This document shows, in pieces, positions 1-7,060 of a stretch of DNA of 64,000 bases. The translations under genes and the position numbers were made by a program. The stretch's first letter is position 1. Each line of letters opens with the position of its first letter. Origin of the DNA: Clostridium magnum DSM 2767 (lineage in GTDB: Bacteria; Bacillota; Clostridia; Clostridiales; Clostridiaceae); NCBI RefSeq assembly GCF_001623875.1, contig NZ_LWAE01000010.1:1-64000 (forward strand). The letters run 5' to 3'. The notes below the pieces were generated by a model, which had not been told where the DNA came from, did not search any database, and saw only the letters and a program-made list of their open reading frames with translations.

Positions 1-1191
1 CACTGACTTTTCAGTGCTATTTTTATTTTTTGCCACCGGTTTGCCACCGCTCAAAACAGCAGCTAATTTCTCAGTAGCATTCTGCTGCATTTTTAAATTT
101 ATGTGGGAGTAAATGTTAAGAGTTGTGTTTATATCAGAGTGTCCTAATCGTGTCTGAATAACTTTAAAATCTACTCCCTGTTCTAATAAAAGACTTGCAT
201 TTGTGTGCCTCAAGTCATGAAATCTTATACTCTTTTCAAATTCCATACTATTTAGTATCTTTCTAAATTTTGAAGTATAATAATTTGGATGAACATAGTG
301 ACCATTTTCCCATGTCATGATAAAATCAAACTTTTTACCGTTAAACACATTATCAATATAGTCTGGTCCATATTTGACCTTGTTTTTGTTTTGAATCTTT
401 TTATGTTCTTTTAATATCCTAATTAGATTATCCGAAATATATAAGGTTCTTTCACTTTCATCTGTTTTAGTGGTTCCTATCATTACTCTTCCATTAGAAT
501 AAGTTAAATTATTCTTTATGTTAATGCAGTGATTGTTAAAATCTACGTTCTCCCACTCTAGACCTCCAAGTTCTCCACGTCTTAAGCCAAGTTCTATTAC
601 AATATTTAGACCTAATTTAAATGCATAGTCATAGTAAATAGTTTCGTCTAAGGAGTCTATTATAGTGTTAAATTCCTCAACAGTTAAAACACTTGCAACA
701 AACTTATCTCTTTTAGGTCTATCTATGTATTTACAAGGGTTATTATTAATTACCTGCAGTTTTACCGCTTTATTAAAAGCAGAATTAATTACTCCGTATA
801 AGGACTGTAATGTAGTACCGCTGAGTTTTTTTCTTTTTGCAGTTAAAATCATATTTTCAATATGAATAGGCTTTATATCTTTTAACATTATGTTTCCGAT
901 ATTAGGATTGATATTATTTCTTATAAATTCACGATAACGGTGGTAGGTACTTATTTTTCTATTCTCCTTGATATGATTTTCTAGCCAATTATTTAAGTAA
1001 TCCCCTACGGTTTCTTTCTTAGGTTCTACATACCCCGTATTGAATTTAACAATAGCTTCTGCTAGAGCTGTTTGTGCTTCCTTTTTTGTTTTTCCTCCCC
1101 TCCTTTCTATTCTCTTTCTCTTACCGCCAATTGCTCCAACTTCAAAATAATAATACCAGACACTGCCCCTTTTTCTTACTCCTCCTGTCAT
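1..1191 (-). CDS. int: Tyrosine recombinase / phage-type integrase (3' end beyond window)
   Basis: Site-specific recombinase that would integrate and excise the element. The ATG at 1191 opens 397 codons with no stop before base 1, so the C-terminus is cut by the window edge; family length is about 380-400, so little is missing. The N-terminus has an AP2-like arm (residues 1-50, KRGSVWYYYFEV), then a SAM-like core-binding domain. Catalytic residues are visible: Arg near 204 (GLRRGEL), His-x-x-Arg near 325-328 (HDLRH), LGHS near 350 and Tyr361 (NIYSH). It is transcribed toward the left edge, so one attachment site should lie just outside the window. Gene order with the repressor to its right is typical of satellites and small integrative elements. 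Confidence 0.93.
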   Translation of the reverse strand, partial: MTGGVRKRGSVWYYYFEVGAIGGKRKRIERRGGKTKKEAQTALAEAIVKFNTGYVEPKKETVGDYLNNWLENHIKENRKISTYHRYREFIRNNINPNIGNIMLKDIKPIHIENMILTAKRKKLSGTTLQSLYGVINSAFNKAVKLQVINNNPCKYIDRPKRDKFVASVLTVEEFNTIIDSLDETIYYDYAFKLGLNIVIELGLRRGELGGLEWENVDFNNHCINIKNNLTYSNGRVMIGTTKTDESERTLYISDNLIRILKEHKKIQNKNKVKYGPDYIDNVFNGKKFDFIMTWENGHYVHPNYYTSKFRKILNSMEFEKSIRFHDLRHTNASLLLEQGVDFKVIQTRLGHSDINTTLNIYSHINLKMQQNATEKLAAVLSGGKPVAKNKNSTEKSV

Positions 1192-1260
1192 GAGAAACCT
1201 CTCCTTTATGATTTTATAAAAACAGTTATAATTAACTGATTTTTAACTTTAGAAAAACTA

Positions 1261-1821
1261 CTATTTTCTATATTTGTAGCTAATAAGCTTTATTTGTTTT
1301 AGACAATCATCTATAAACTCAGACATATCCTTATCACTAAGTTTAGTTATATTCACTCCTAAAAAGCTTGCTATTACAGGTTGATTCAAAAGAAACTTTA
1401 CAGCTTCTTCTGGAGTCTTAAATAAATTACCTTGAAAATTACTCCTACCCTCTGAATTATTTTTTAAGTAATCATGAATATAATCCATATCTAACTCAGG
1501 ATCACTTTTCATGTGGTCCACTATATGGGATACATCTTCATCCTTTTCCTTATTCAATCTGGATTTAATAAATTTTTCTATATTTATATTTAAATTTTCA
1601 TCTTGGAAGAAACTTATTGAAACTCCACATGCATCAGCAATTTGAGTTAAAAGTACAAAACTAGGATATGTTCTGCCGGACTCTATATCCCCAATATAGC
1701 TTTGTGATTTATTTAAGTCACTTGCTAACATTTTCTGAGTATATAGTTTACCTATCTTTTCAGACTTTATCTTCCTAGCACCTTTCACTAATTCTCCCAA
1801 TTCTTTTTTACTTAAAATCAA
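1261..1821 (-). CDS. XRE-family repressor (CI/Stl-like)
   Basis: Predicted DNA-binding repressor of 186 aa. An HTH_3 fold occupies residues about 12-66 (GKLYTQKMLASDLNKSQSYI followed by GDIESGRTYPS, then ADACGVSISFF). The rest is helical without a recognisable peptidase or dimerisation motif, so induction by a phage antirepressor or by an unlinked factor is possible. It sits divergent to the Cro-like gene across a 234-bp region carrying three AACG-type dyads that are its likely operators. The ATG at 1821 follows an AGGAGGTGA ribosome site, which fixes the start. Confidence 0.85.
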   Translation of the reverse strand: MILSKKELGELVKGARKIKSEKIGKLYTQKMLASDLNKSQSYIGDIESGRTYPSFVLLTQIADACGVSISFFQDENLNINIEKFIKSRLNKEKDEDVSHIVDHMKSDPELDMDYIHDYLKNNSEGRSNFQGNLFKTPEEAVKFLLNQPVIASFLGVNITKLSDKDMSEFIDDCLKQIKLISYKYRK

Positions 1822-1866
1822 AATATATCACCTCCTAATAAATTGAAGTATATTGTTATACATTAT

Positions 1867-1881
1867 AACGTATTTGACGTT
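1867..1881. promoter_or_regulatory. Operator candidate O1, AACG-N7-CGTT
   Basis: Perfect dyad AACG TATTTGA CGTT close to the repressor start. An identical arm and spacer pattern recurs at 2018-2032, and an imperfect copy lies at 1898-1912 (AACG-N7-ACGT). A further TGACGTCA palindrome lies at 1883-1890. Confidence 0.6.
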
Positions 1882-1897
1882 ATGACGTCAACACTTA

Positions 1898-1912
1898 AAC
1901 GTAAATAGACGT
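1898..1912. promoter_or_regulatory. Operator candidate O2, imperfect dyad
   Basis: AACG TAAATAG ACGT. The first 11 bases are identical to the site at 2018-2032, while the right arm is degenerate. It lies midway in the divergent control region. Confidence 0.5.
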
Positions 1913-2017
1913 AAAATAGAGATTATTAGAGAAAATGCGTGAAAATTCAATATTTTTTACCTTTTTGCTACAATTCCATATTTGTAAAATTATGTTTAAC
2001 GATGTTATAGTAATGCT

Positions 2018-2032
2018 AACGTAAATAGCGTT
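2018..2032. promoter_or_regulatory. Operator candidate O3, AACG-N7-CGTT
   Basis: Perfect dyad AACG TAAATAG CGTT, 24 bp before the start of the rightward Cro-like gene, positioned to block the early operon promoter or its leader. Confidence 0.6.
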
Positions 2033-2055
2033 TCAAACAGTAAGGGAGGTTAAAT

Positions 2056-2277
2056 ATGATTAGGGGTAAATTATTAAGTAATTTAACTTGGAATAAGAAA
2101 ATGGAGGTACTAAGAATAGTTAACAATTGGACTCAGGGTCAAGCAGCTCAAAAATGCAGTACTAATCAAAAGATGTACTGGAGCTGGGAGAATGGAAAAA
2201 ATTATCCTAGAAAAAGAAGTCAGGTATTAATAGCTGATGCTTTTAATGTAAACGTTTCAGATATATTTCCTGTTTAA
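2056..2277 (+). CDS. Cro/Str-like XRE HTH protein
   Basis: A 73-aa single-domain HTH protein (residues about 15-70, with NNWTQGQAAQKCSTNQKMYW then WENGKNYPRKRSQ and ADAFNVNVSDIF). It is the first gene of the rightward early operon, with ribosome site AAGGGAGG nine bases before ATG. By position opposite the repressor it is the lytic-side or activator regulator. It is followed 23 bp later by the excisionase-like gene. Confidence 0.8.
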   Translation: MIRGKLLSNLTWNKKMEVLRIVNNWTQGQAAQKCSTNQKMYWSWENGKNYPRKRSQVLIADAFNVNVSDIFPV

Positions 2278-2300
2278 TATATAGGACTGGGGGAAAATTT

Positions 2301-2528
2301 ATGGAAGTGTACTTATATACTGTTGAGGAAGTAGCTGCAATTTTAAAGGTTAATAAGAATGCAGTGTACGATTTAATTAGAAAGGGCTTTTTAACAGCAC
2401 TTAAGCTTGGAAGGCTTAAAGTAACAAAGTCAACATTACTAAGTTTTTTAAATGAATATAACGGAAAGGATTTGTCAGATCTTGGAAACATAAAGGAACT
2501 GACATTTCAAAATGACCCATCTATTTAG
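2301..2528 (+). CDS. Excisionase-like MerR-type HTH protein
   Basis: A 75-aa protein with a winged-helix excisionase signature at residues 3-55: YTVEEVAAILKVNKNAVYDL followed by IRKGFLTALKLGRLKV. Such small proteins act as recombination directionality factors or transcription factors. It lies between the Cro-like gene and the replication initiator in one operon, 23 bp from each. A second protein of the same fold is encoded at 4324-4542, so which one serves as Xis is not decided by sequence. Confidence 0.75.
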   Translation: MEVYLYTVEEVAAILKVNKNAVYDLIRKGFLTALKLGRLKVTKSTLLSFLNEYNGKDLSDLGNIKELTFQNDPSI

Positions 2529-2551
2529 TAACACTTAGAGGGAGTGATTCC

Positions 2552-3316
2552 ATGAAGTTTACTATATTAGGATATAATCAAGCTAAATTGGTGGAACTAG
2601 GATTAGATGTAATAGATGCGGCTTTACTTAGGTATTTTGTAGATTTTAAAGACAGCGGTACTATGGTAAAGGAAACAATTGAAGGAGAACTGTATTACTG
2701 GCTTCATTATGAGGGAATATTAAAGGAACTTCCCATACTTGCTTTAAAAAAAGACAGTGTCTATAGAAGATTAAAGAATATGTCAAAAAATAACGTTCTA
2801 AACCACAGAACAGTAATAAATAAAGGAACATACTCCTACTACAATATCGGCAGTAATTACATAAAATTGCTATCGGATTCTAATCCGAAGCCCTCGGATT
2901 TAAATCCGTACCCTTACGGATTAGAATCCGTACCCCCTACGGATTTAAATCCGCAACAAAAGATTAATCTATTAAAAGATAAATCTATTAAAGATAATAA
3001 TATATATAGTCAAGTTATAGACTATCTCAATAAAGCAGCGGATACAAAGTACAAAGCAACAACCAATAAGACTAAGAAGCTCATCAAAGTCAGAATAGAG
3101 GATGGATTTTCTGTAGAGGATTTTTATAAAGTAATAGATAATAAAGTTTCTGAGTGGATGAATACAACTATGGAAAAATATCTAAGGCCTGAAACTTTAT
3201 TTGGACCTAAGTTCGAGGGGTATTTAAATCAAAAAAATAGAGGGGATGTAAAAGATGGAGCTGTTGAAGATGGCACTAGAGAACTTCAATCAGACGGACT
3301 CGGCTTCACTGTGTAA
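2552..3316 (+). CDS. Replication initiator / replisome organizer with internal origin
   Basis: A 254-aa protein. The N-terminal half (1-110) looks like a winged-helix replisome organizer domain (DAALLRYFVDF, KKDSVYRRLKNMSKNNVL). Residues about 108-135 form a Pro/Asn-rich linker encoded by the iterons. The C-terminal part (about 150-235) resembles the conserved phage replication C-terminal domain (DYLNKAADTKYKATTN, YLRPETLFGPKFEGYL). As in lambda O, the origin lies inside the initiator gene. The 3' end overlaps the start of the dnaC-like gene by 62 bp in another frame. The role is to bind the iterons and recruit the helicase loader. Confidence 0.82.
   Translation: MKFTILGYNQAKLVELGLDVIDAALLRYFVDFKDSGTMVKETIEGELYYWLHYEGILKELPILALKKDSVYRRLKNMSKNNVLNHRTVINKGTYSYYNIGSNYIKLLSDSNPKPSDLNPYPYGLESVPPTDLNPQQKINLLKDKSIKDNNIYSQVIDYLNKAADTKYKATTNKTKKLIKVRIEDGFSVEDFYKVIDNKVSEWMNTTMEKYLRPETLFGPKFEGYLNQKNRGDVKDGAVEDGTRELQSDGLGFTV
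2874..2953. repeat. Four iterons, probable replication origin
   Basis: Four 14-bp units: CGGATTCTAATCCG (2874), CGGATTTAAATCCG (2895), CGGATTAGAATCCG (2917) and CGGATTTAAATCCG (2940). Two are perfect palindromes and the other two are reverse complements of each other. Starts are 21, 22 and 23 bp apart, about two helical turns. A very AT-rich stretch (2957-3012) follows immediately and could be the unwinding element. Confidence 0.8.
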
Positions 3317-4109
3317 AGATGTTTATAACATACCAAAATGTGAAACCTGTGGTGAAGCTGTTGGTATAGCTGTAAAAATGTCTTTTGGAACTAGAGTATA
3401 TCCTAGAGCCTGCAGATGTAGAAGAGAAAACTATGAAAAGCAACAGAATGAGGATATAAATAGACAAAAACAAATTAGGCTTAAACAGGTAATTTCCAAC
3501 AGTATGATGAATTCAAGCTTTAGAAAATGCACTTTAGAAAACTGGAATCATAAGTTTGGAAATGAAAATTTATATAGTATTGCAAAACAGTATATATTAA
3601 AGTTTGCCAAGATGAAATCAGAGAATAAGGGAATTCTTTTATATGGTAATCCTGGCAATGGTAAAACCTATTTTTCGGCTTGCATAGCAAATGCTTTACT
3701 GGATAGGCTGGTGCCTGTCATATGCGTTGGAGCTATAGCCCTTACTGAAAGAATAGGTCAGAGTAAAAGAACATGGGGTGATGAAGGCATCTTCACAGTA
3801 CTTAATGCTTTGGAAAATGCGGATCTACTGATTATAGATGACCTAGGAGCAGAGGTGGATAACAAATGGACAAGATCTATGATATATCAAATCATAGATA
3901 AAAGAAATACTATGAATCTTCCTGTTATTATAACAACTAACATAACCATTTCTGAATTAAAGGAAAGATATGATGATAGAACCTACAGTCGCTTAACTAG
4001 CATGTGCAGCTTTATACAAAACACAGGAAAGGATATAAGAAAAATTCAGGGAAAAGAAAAGACTGATAGATTTATAAAGGAATTACTAGGAGATAAAAGT
4101 ATGGGGTAA
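3255..4109 (+). CDS. dnaC: DnaC/IstB-type helicase loader ATPase
   Basis: A 284-aa AAA+ ATPase that would load the replicative helicase at the iteron origin. The N-terminal part has a Cys cluster (CETC near residue 29 and CRC near 54) that may bind zinc. Walker A GNPGNGKT is at about 131-138, Walker B LLIIDDLGAE at about 191-200, and an Arg-finger region SRLTSM is near 250. Two starts are possible: ATG 3255 with GAGGGG upstream, or ATG 3270; the first is given. It overlaps the initiator gene, indicating translational coupling. The stop codon lies in the GGGGTAA context discussed for the next gene. Confidence 0.9.
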   Translation: MELLKMALENFNQTDSASLCKDVYNIPKCETCGEAVGIAVKMSFGTRVYPRACRCRRENYEKQQNEDINRQKQIRLKQVISNSMMNSSFRKCTLENWNHKFGNENLYSIAKQYILKFAKMKSENKGILLYGNPGNGKTYFSACIANALLDRLVPVICVGAIALTERIGQSKRTWGDEGIFTVLNALENADLLIIDDLGAEVDNKWTRSMIYQIIDKRNTMNLPVIITTNITISELKERYDDRTYSRLTSMCSFIQNTGKDIRKIQGKEKTDRFIKELLGDKSMG

Positions 4110-4306
4110 ATAATAGGATAAAGGAATTAAGAATTAAAAACAACTTAACTCAAAAGACTATGGCCAAGTTCTTGAATTTGACAGTGCCAGCATATAGTCG
4201 CAAAGAAAATGGACAAAGAAGCTTTACTATTGATGAAGCGGTAAAATTGTCTAAATTTTTTAAAACAAGTATAGAGGAATTATTTTTTTATGGATTTTTT
4301 AAGTAA
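4101..4306 (+). pseudogene. Small XRE HTH gene with start out of frame (one base short)
   Basis: An open frame from 4097 to the stop at 4304-4306 encodes an XRE-like HTH: IKELRIKNNLTQKTMAKFLN followed by YSRKENGQRSFTIDEAVKL and TSIEELFF. It contains no usable start before its first helix. A well spaced AGGAG plus ATG (4101) lies directly upstream but in a frame that stops after ATG GGG TAA, which is also the end of dnaC. One extra G in the GGGG run (4103-4106) would join this ATG to the HTH frame as MGVNNRIKELR. It is therefore a frameshifted gene, a slippage-switched gene, or a sequencing error. Confidence 0.6.
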
Positions 4307-4323
4307 AGGTTGGGAGAAATATT

Positions 4324-4542
4324 ATGATAACTGAAAAAATGTTGAATGGATTACCAGCACTATTAACAGTAAAGGAAATGGCGCTGTTTTTAAATATAGG
4401 ATTAGGGGCTGCTTATCAGATTATTTATAAAAAGCATTTTCCAGTGCTTAGAATATCAGCTAAAAGTATAAGAGTACCTAAGTGTGAGATGACCAAGTGG
4501 ATAAGGAGCGGAAAGTCTCGATTTAAGTTTAGTGATGAATAA
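4324..4542 (+). CDS. AlpA/Xis-like small HTH protein
   Basis: A 72-aa winged-helix protein (LPALLTVKEMALFLNIGLGA then AAYQIIYKKHFPVLRISAKS and a C-terminal WIRSG). It resembles excisionases of Tn916-type elements and AlpA activators. Last gene of the rightward early operon, followed by a strong terminator. In PICI-type islands a protein of this class can activate the integrase/excision genes; that role here is inferred only from position. Confidence 0.7.
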   Translation: MITEKMLNGLPALLTVKEMALFLNIGLGAAYQIIYKKHFPVLRISAKSIRVPKCEMTKWIRSGKSRFKFSDE

Positions 4543-4545
4543 GAC

Positions 4546-4580
4546 GAAGGAAGAGCTGATATTTCAGCCCTTCCTTTTAT
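4546..4580 (+). terminator. Rho-independent terminator of the early operon
   Basis: Arms GAAGGAAGAGCTGA and TCAGCCCTTCCTT form a 13-bp stem with one mismatch and a short loop, followed by TTTATTTAT. It begins four bases after the AlpA-like stop. Confidence 0.85.
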
Positions 4581-4687
4581 TTATCAAACTATAAATGCTA
4601 AGAAGAATAATTTACAACAGGAAAATATAGGATATCTAAATCTAAATTTATTGCTTATTTTCATTTAAAATATAATATCTGCTTTTT

Positions 4688-4728
4688 TATCGCTACTTAT
4701 CGCTACTTTATCGCTACTTATCGCTACT
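4688..4728. repeat. Four direct repeats of TATCGCTACT
   Basis: Exact 10-bp unit at 4688, 4698, 4709 and 4719, spaced 10, 11 and 10 bp, i.e. on one face of the helix. It lies between two convergent operons. It could be an iteron set, a protein array site or part of an attachment region. Confidence 0.75.
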
Positions 4729-4854
4729 TTTCTTTTTACTAACCAGTAACTAACAGCACATTGAAATTTATACTTTCTTCCGAAATTCCATAATCTAAAA
4801 TAAAACTTTATATAAAAAAATCTAACGTATATATTACCTTAGACTTTTTCTATA

Positions 4855-5727
4855 CTAAAATATAATATTAAAAGTTTCATCCTTTAAATTTTTTATAAAA
4901 GCTTCATTATTTAGAATCTCATCATGTTCTTCTATAGAGCTATCCAATGCATTTTTTGTAAATTTAACTCTCTTCTCATCTCTAAACTCTATAATAGAGT
5001 AAATATCCTGTCCTTCAAGTATCAAATCATTCATATAAATCTCCTTAATTATAAAGTCATTAGACTTAAATGTTATTATGCTGCTTTCTAGCCTTTCAAA
5101 CATCTTATCCTGCACCAATTTCAGCTTTGCTTGCTTAATAAAATCATATGTACCTCTATCATTAGAAAGCACTGTTATAGTGTGGTTCTTTTCAGAATAT
5201 ATATACGACATAATCAGAGCTAAAACACTTATTGAAATCTCTCCAGCGTTCTTCTTTTTCATTCTTTCATTTTTAAGTACTTTGCCCTTAAAACCATCAT
5301 CATATAACAACTTTAACCAATTTTCATAGTTGTCCAATTCCTCTAATGGCTGATTTTTTTCAATATTCCTTTTTATAAAACTTTTTAATTCTCCAATCAT
5401 AAAAGAGGAATACAAGAAAAACTTATAAAGCCATCCTGACTTATATTCTGCTAACTCCTCATAGTCAATTTCATCTATTGCATAAATTTGTATAGTTTTA
5501 TTAAAAATGCTTTCTATATAATTTACTCTTTCCTCTGAATCTTTTACCTCTTCATAAACCCAATTAGGTATTAATAGTAAATCATAATTCATTAATATGT
5601 TATCCAAATATGTGTACTTATTTATCTTTGTAAAAAAACTAATTGTGTTGTTATCAAGGATTCCAATTTTTTTAGGAGTGCTGGAATTTAGGATTTCAAT
5701 CAACTTTGCTGCTTGAATCGCTTCCAT
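4855..5727 (-). CDS. PIN-like nuclease, toxin candidate
   Basis: A 290-aa protein with a PIN-like acidic layout: GILDNN near residue 24, GEISISVLALI near 164 and LSNDRGTYDFI near 190, matching the D...E...D pattern of PIN metal-dependent RNases. It is longer than typical 130-160-aa PIN toxins, with an extra helical middle and a C-terminal extension. The start ATG has the ribosome site AAAGGGGAAA and overlaps the ImmA/IrrE gene by 32 bp. As third gene after HTH and ImmA/IrrE it is likely the effector of a toxin-antitoxin or anti-phage module. The PIN call rests on three motifs only. Confidence 0.55.
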   Translation of the reverse strand: MEAIQAAKLIEILNSSTPKKIGILDNNTISFFTKINKYTYLDNILMNYDLLLIPNWVYEEVKDSEERVNYIESIFNKTIQIYAIDEIDYEELAEYKSGWLYKFFLYSSFMIGELKSFIKRNIEKNQPLEELDNYENWLKLLYDDGFKGKVLKNERMKKKNAGEISISVLALIMSYIYSEKNHTITVLSNDRGTYDFIKQAKLKLVQDKMFERLESSIITFKSNDFIIKEIYMNDLILEGQDIYSIIEFRDEKRVKFTKNALDSSIEEHDEILNNEAFIKNLKDETFNIIF

Positions 5728-6520
5728 TGCTTATTTCCCCTTTCATTAGATCCTTCAGTTTATTTAAAAAATGTAAATTATCCTTATGGTAGTTAACATC
5801 TAACTCCTTCTCTGATAATAATTTTATCTTTTTATCTAACCCACCAAAGCTTATTATATTAGAAGGTTTAACTAAATCAGTATCTAATTCCAATTTTTCA
5901 AATAGCGTGATTAAATCCTTAGGCTTTTTATCAAAGTTTTCTATCACTAGCTTTTTTAAGCCCATATCATTAAATACCTCTACAGCATCATCATATAATT
6001 GAATTAATATAGCCTTATAAGGTGCTTTAAATACATCCATACATCTAGCAATTTTATTTACAAATTCATCCTCATCTAATGAATAATAATATCTATAAAC
6101 ATCCCCTAACAGCATCTTTGCAGCGAAATAATCTGCTTTTCTTTCATTTAACTCCATTTCTTCAGCTTGTATATTATGCTGTCCTTTAACTATCGAAGTA
6201 TCATAAAGTAAATGAAATAACTCATGCCATGCAACAAAGAATTGATAAACTCTAGGCTGTTCAGAATTAATAACTGGTATCTTTAGATTACCTCTAATAA
6301 ATATGGCTCCACCCCAATACTTATCATCTATTGGCAATTGTATTAAATTATAGTTTTTCTTTAATACTTCAAAAGCTAATCTGTCAGGACCAACTATTCC
6401 AGTTTTATTATAATTAATGAAAAAATTACTTTTAAAGTTATCTATCTCATTTTTTATTTTCTTATTTGCCTCTATTACTTCATTCAAGTTGTCAGATGTT
6501 ATATATTTATACATATTCAT
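5696..6520 (-). CDS. ImmA/IrrE-family zinc metallopeptidase
   Basis: The zincin motif HELFH (in WHELFHLLYD, near residue 100) and the following NERKADYFAAKML (about 30 residues later) are the ImmA/IrrE active-site signature. Such peptidases cleave HTH repressors or antitoxins upon stress or phage infection. The start given is at 6520; ATG 6514 is equally placed after AAGGTGATGA, and a longer frame extends to 6547 without a good ribosome site. It lies between the HTH gene and the PIN-like gene in one operon, so the natural substrate would be the adjacent HTH protein. Confidence 0.8.
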   Translation of the reverse strand: MNMYKYITSDNLNEVIEANKKIKNEIDNFKSNFFINYNKTGIVGPDRLAFEVLKKNYNLIQLPIDDKYWGGAIFIRGNLKIPVINSEQPRVYQFFVAWHELFHLLYDTSIVKGQHNIQAEEMELNERKADYFAAKMLLGDVYRYYYSLDEDEFVNKIARCMDVFKAPYKAILIQLYDDAVEVFNDMGLKKLVIENFDKKPKDLITLFEKLELDTDLVKPSNIISFGGLDKKIKLLSEKELDVNYHKDNLHFLNKLKDLMKGEISNGSDSSSKVD

Positions 6521-6524
6521 CACC

Positions 6525-6929
6525 TTACCTATTATCATAGACTTCATAAAGATCTACTATATCATTTAAGATAGCAAACATTTTTTTAGCCTTGTCACTT
6601 ACTTCATATTCCTCTGGTGCATTATTAGACGCAACCATTCTATCACTATTTTCTAATTCTAAATGCTTATAATTTATTAATTGTTCAAGATTTATATTAA
6701 AAGTCATAACTATCTTATCTATATGATTTTTAAGTGTTGTATTGTTATCTATTTCACCTTTGATTAATTTATCAATAGTCGGTCTTGAAATACCTGTTAG
6801 TTTTGAGATTGATGATTTTGTATATCCATTATCCTTAATAAAATCAAGAAGATTTACACCTATTTTATATCTATTTTCATAAATATAGGCTTTTATTTCA
6901 TTTTCATTATATCTTTCTGGCAAATTCAT
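6525..6929 (-). CDS. HTH regulator / antitoxin of the ImmA-PIN operon
   Basis: A 134-aa protein; an HTH domain at about residues 32-75 reads LLDFIKDNGYTKSSISKLTG then ISRPTIDKLIKGEIDN. First gene of the leftward three-gene operon, with a GGAGGTG site before the ATG. It would autoregulate through the twin TACATATGTA sites just upstream and be the cleavage target of the ImmA/IrrE peptidase. The C-terminal 50 residues are acidic and helical with no recognised motif. Confidence 0.78.
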   Translation of the reverse strand: MNLPERYNENEIKAYIYENRYKIGVNLLDFIKDNGYTKSSISKLTGISRPTIDKLIKGEIDNNTTLKNHIDKIVMTFNINLEQLINYKHLELENSDRMVASNNAPEEYEVSDKAKKMFAILNDIVDLYEVYDNR

Positions 6930-6976
6930 TTTAACACCTCCATAACTATATTATATGCCAATATTGTAAAAAAAGA

Positions 6977-7007
6977 TACATATGTAAAAATAATTTTTAC
7001 ATATGTA
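6977..7007. promoter_or_regulatory. Twin palindromic operator TACATATGTA
   Basis: Two exact TACATATGTA palindromes at 6977-6986 and 6998-7007, 21 bp centre to centre. They sit within a larger inverted repeat (6974-7011). They lie 48-78 bp upstream of the HTH gene, in promoter position for the operon; a TATAAT-like box lies between them and the gene. Confidence 0.65.
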
Positions 7008-7060
7008 TCTTTACTTGATGTTGATACATTCTATCCTTAGCAGATCTATTAAATATAACG

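Larger units (their letters stand above)
1..4542. mobile_element. Core module of a PICI-like or small integrative element
   Basis: Integrase and repressor point left; Cro-like, excisionase-like, replication initiator with internal iterons, DnaC-like and AlpA-like genes point right. This divergent order with an autonomous replication module is that of phage-inducible chromosomal islands and some integrative plasmids. No capsid, tail, terminase, relaxase or conjugation gene was recognised within the window. The left boundary lies outside; the right boundary may be near 7.58 kb or further in the accessory region. The satellite assignment is inference from synteny. Confidence 0.5.
4543..4854. other. 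Intergenic region between early operon and PIN operon
   Basis: About 310 bp without a gene. It holds the terminator at 4546-4580 and the four direct repeats at 4688-4728. The rest is AT-rich with no further structure that I can support. Confidence 0.7.

Noticed and set aside
4688..4728. Possible CRISPR array
   Set aside because: Repeats are only 10 bp with no true spacers; no cas gene is in the window.
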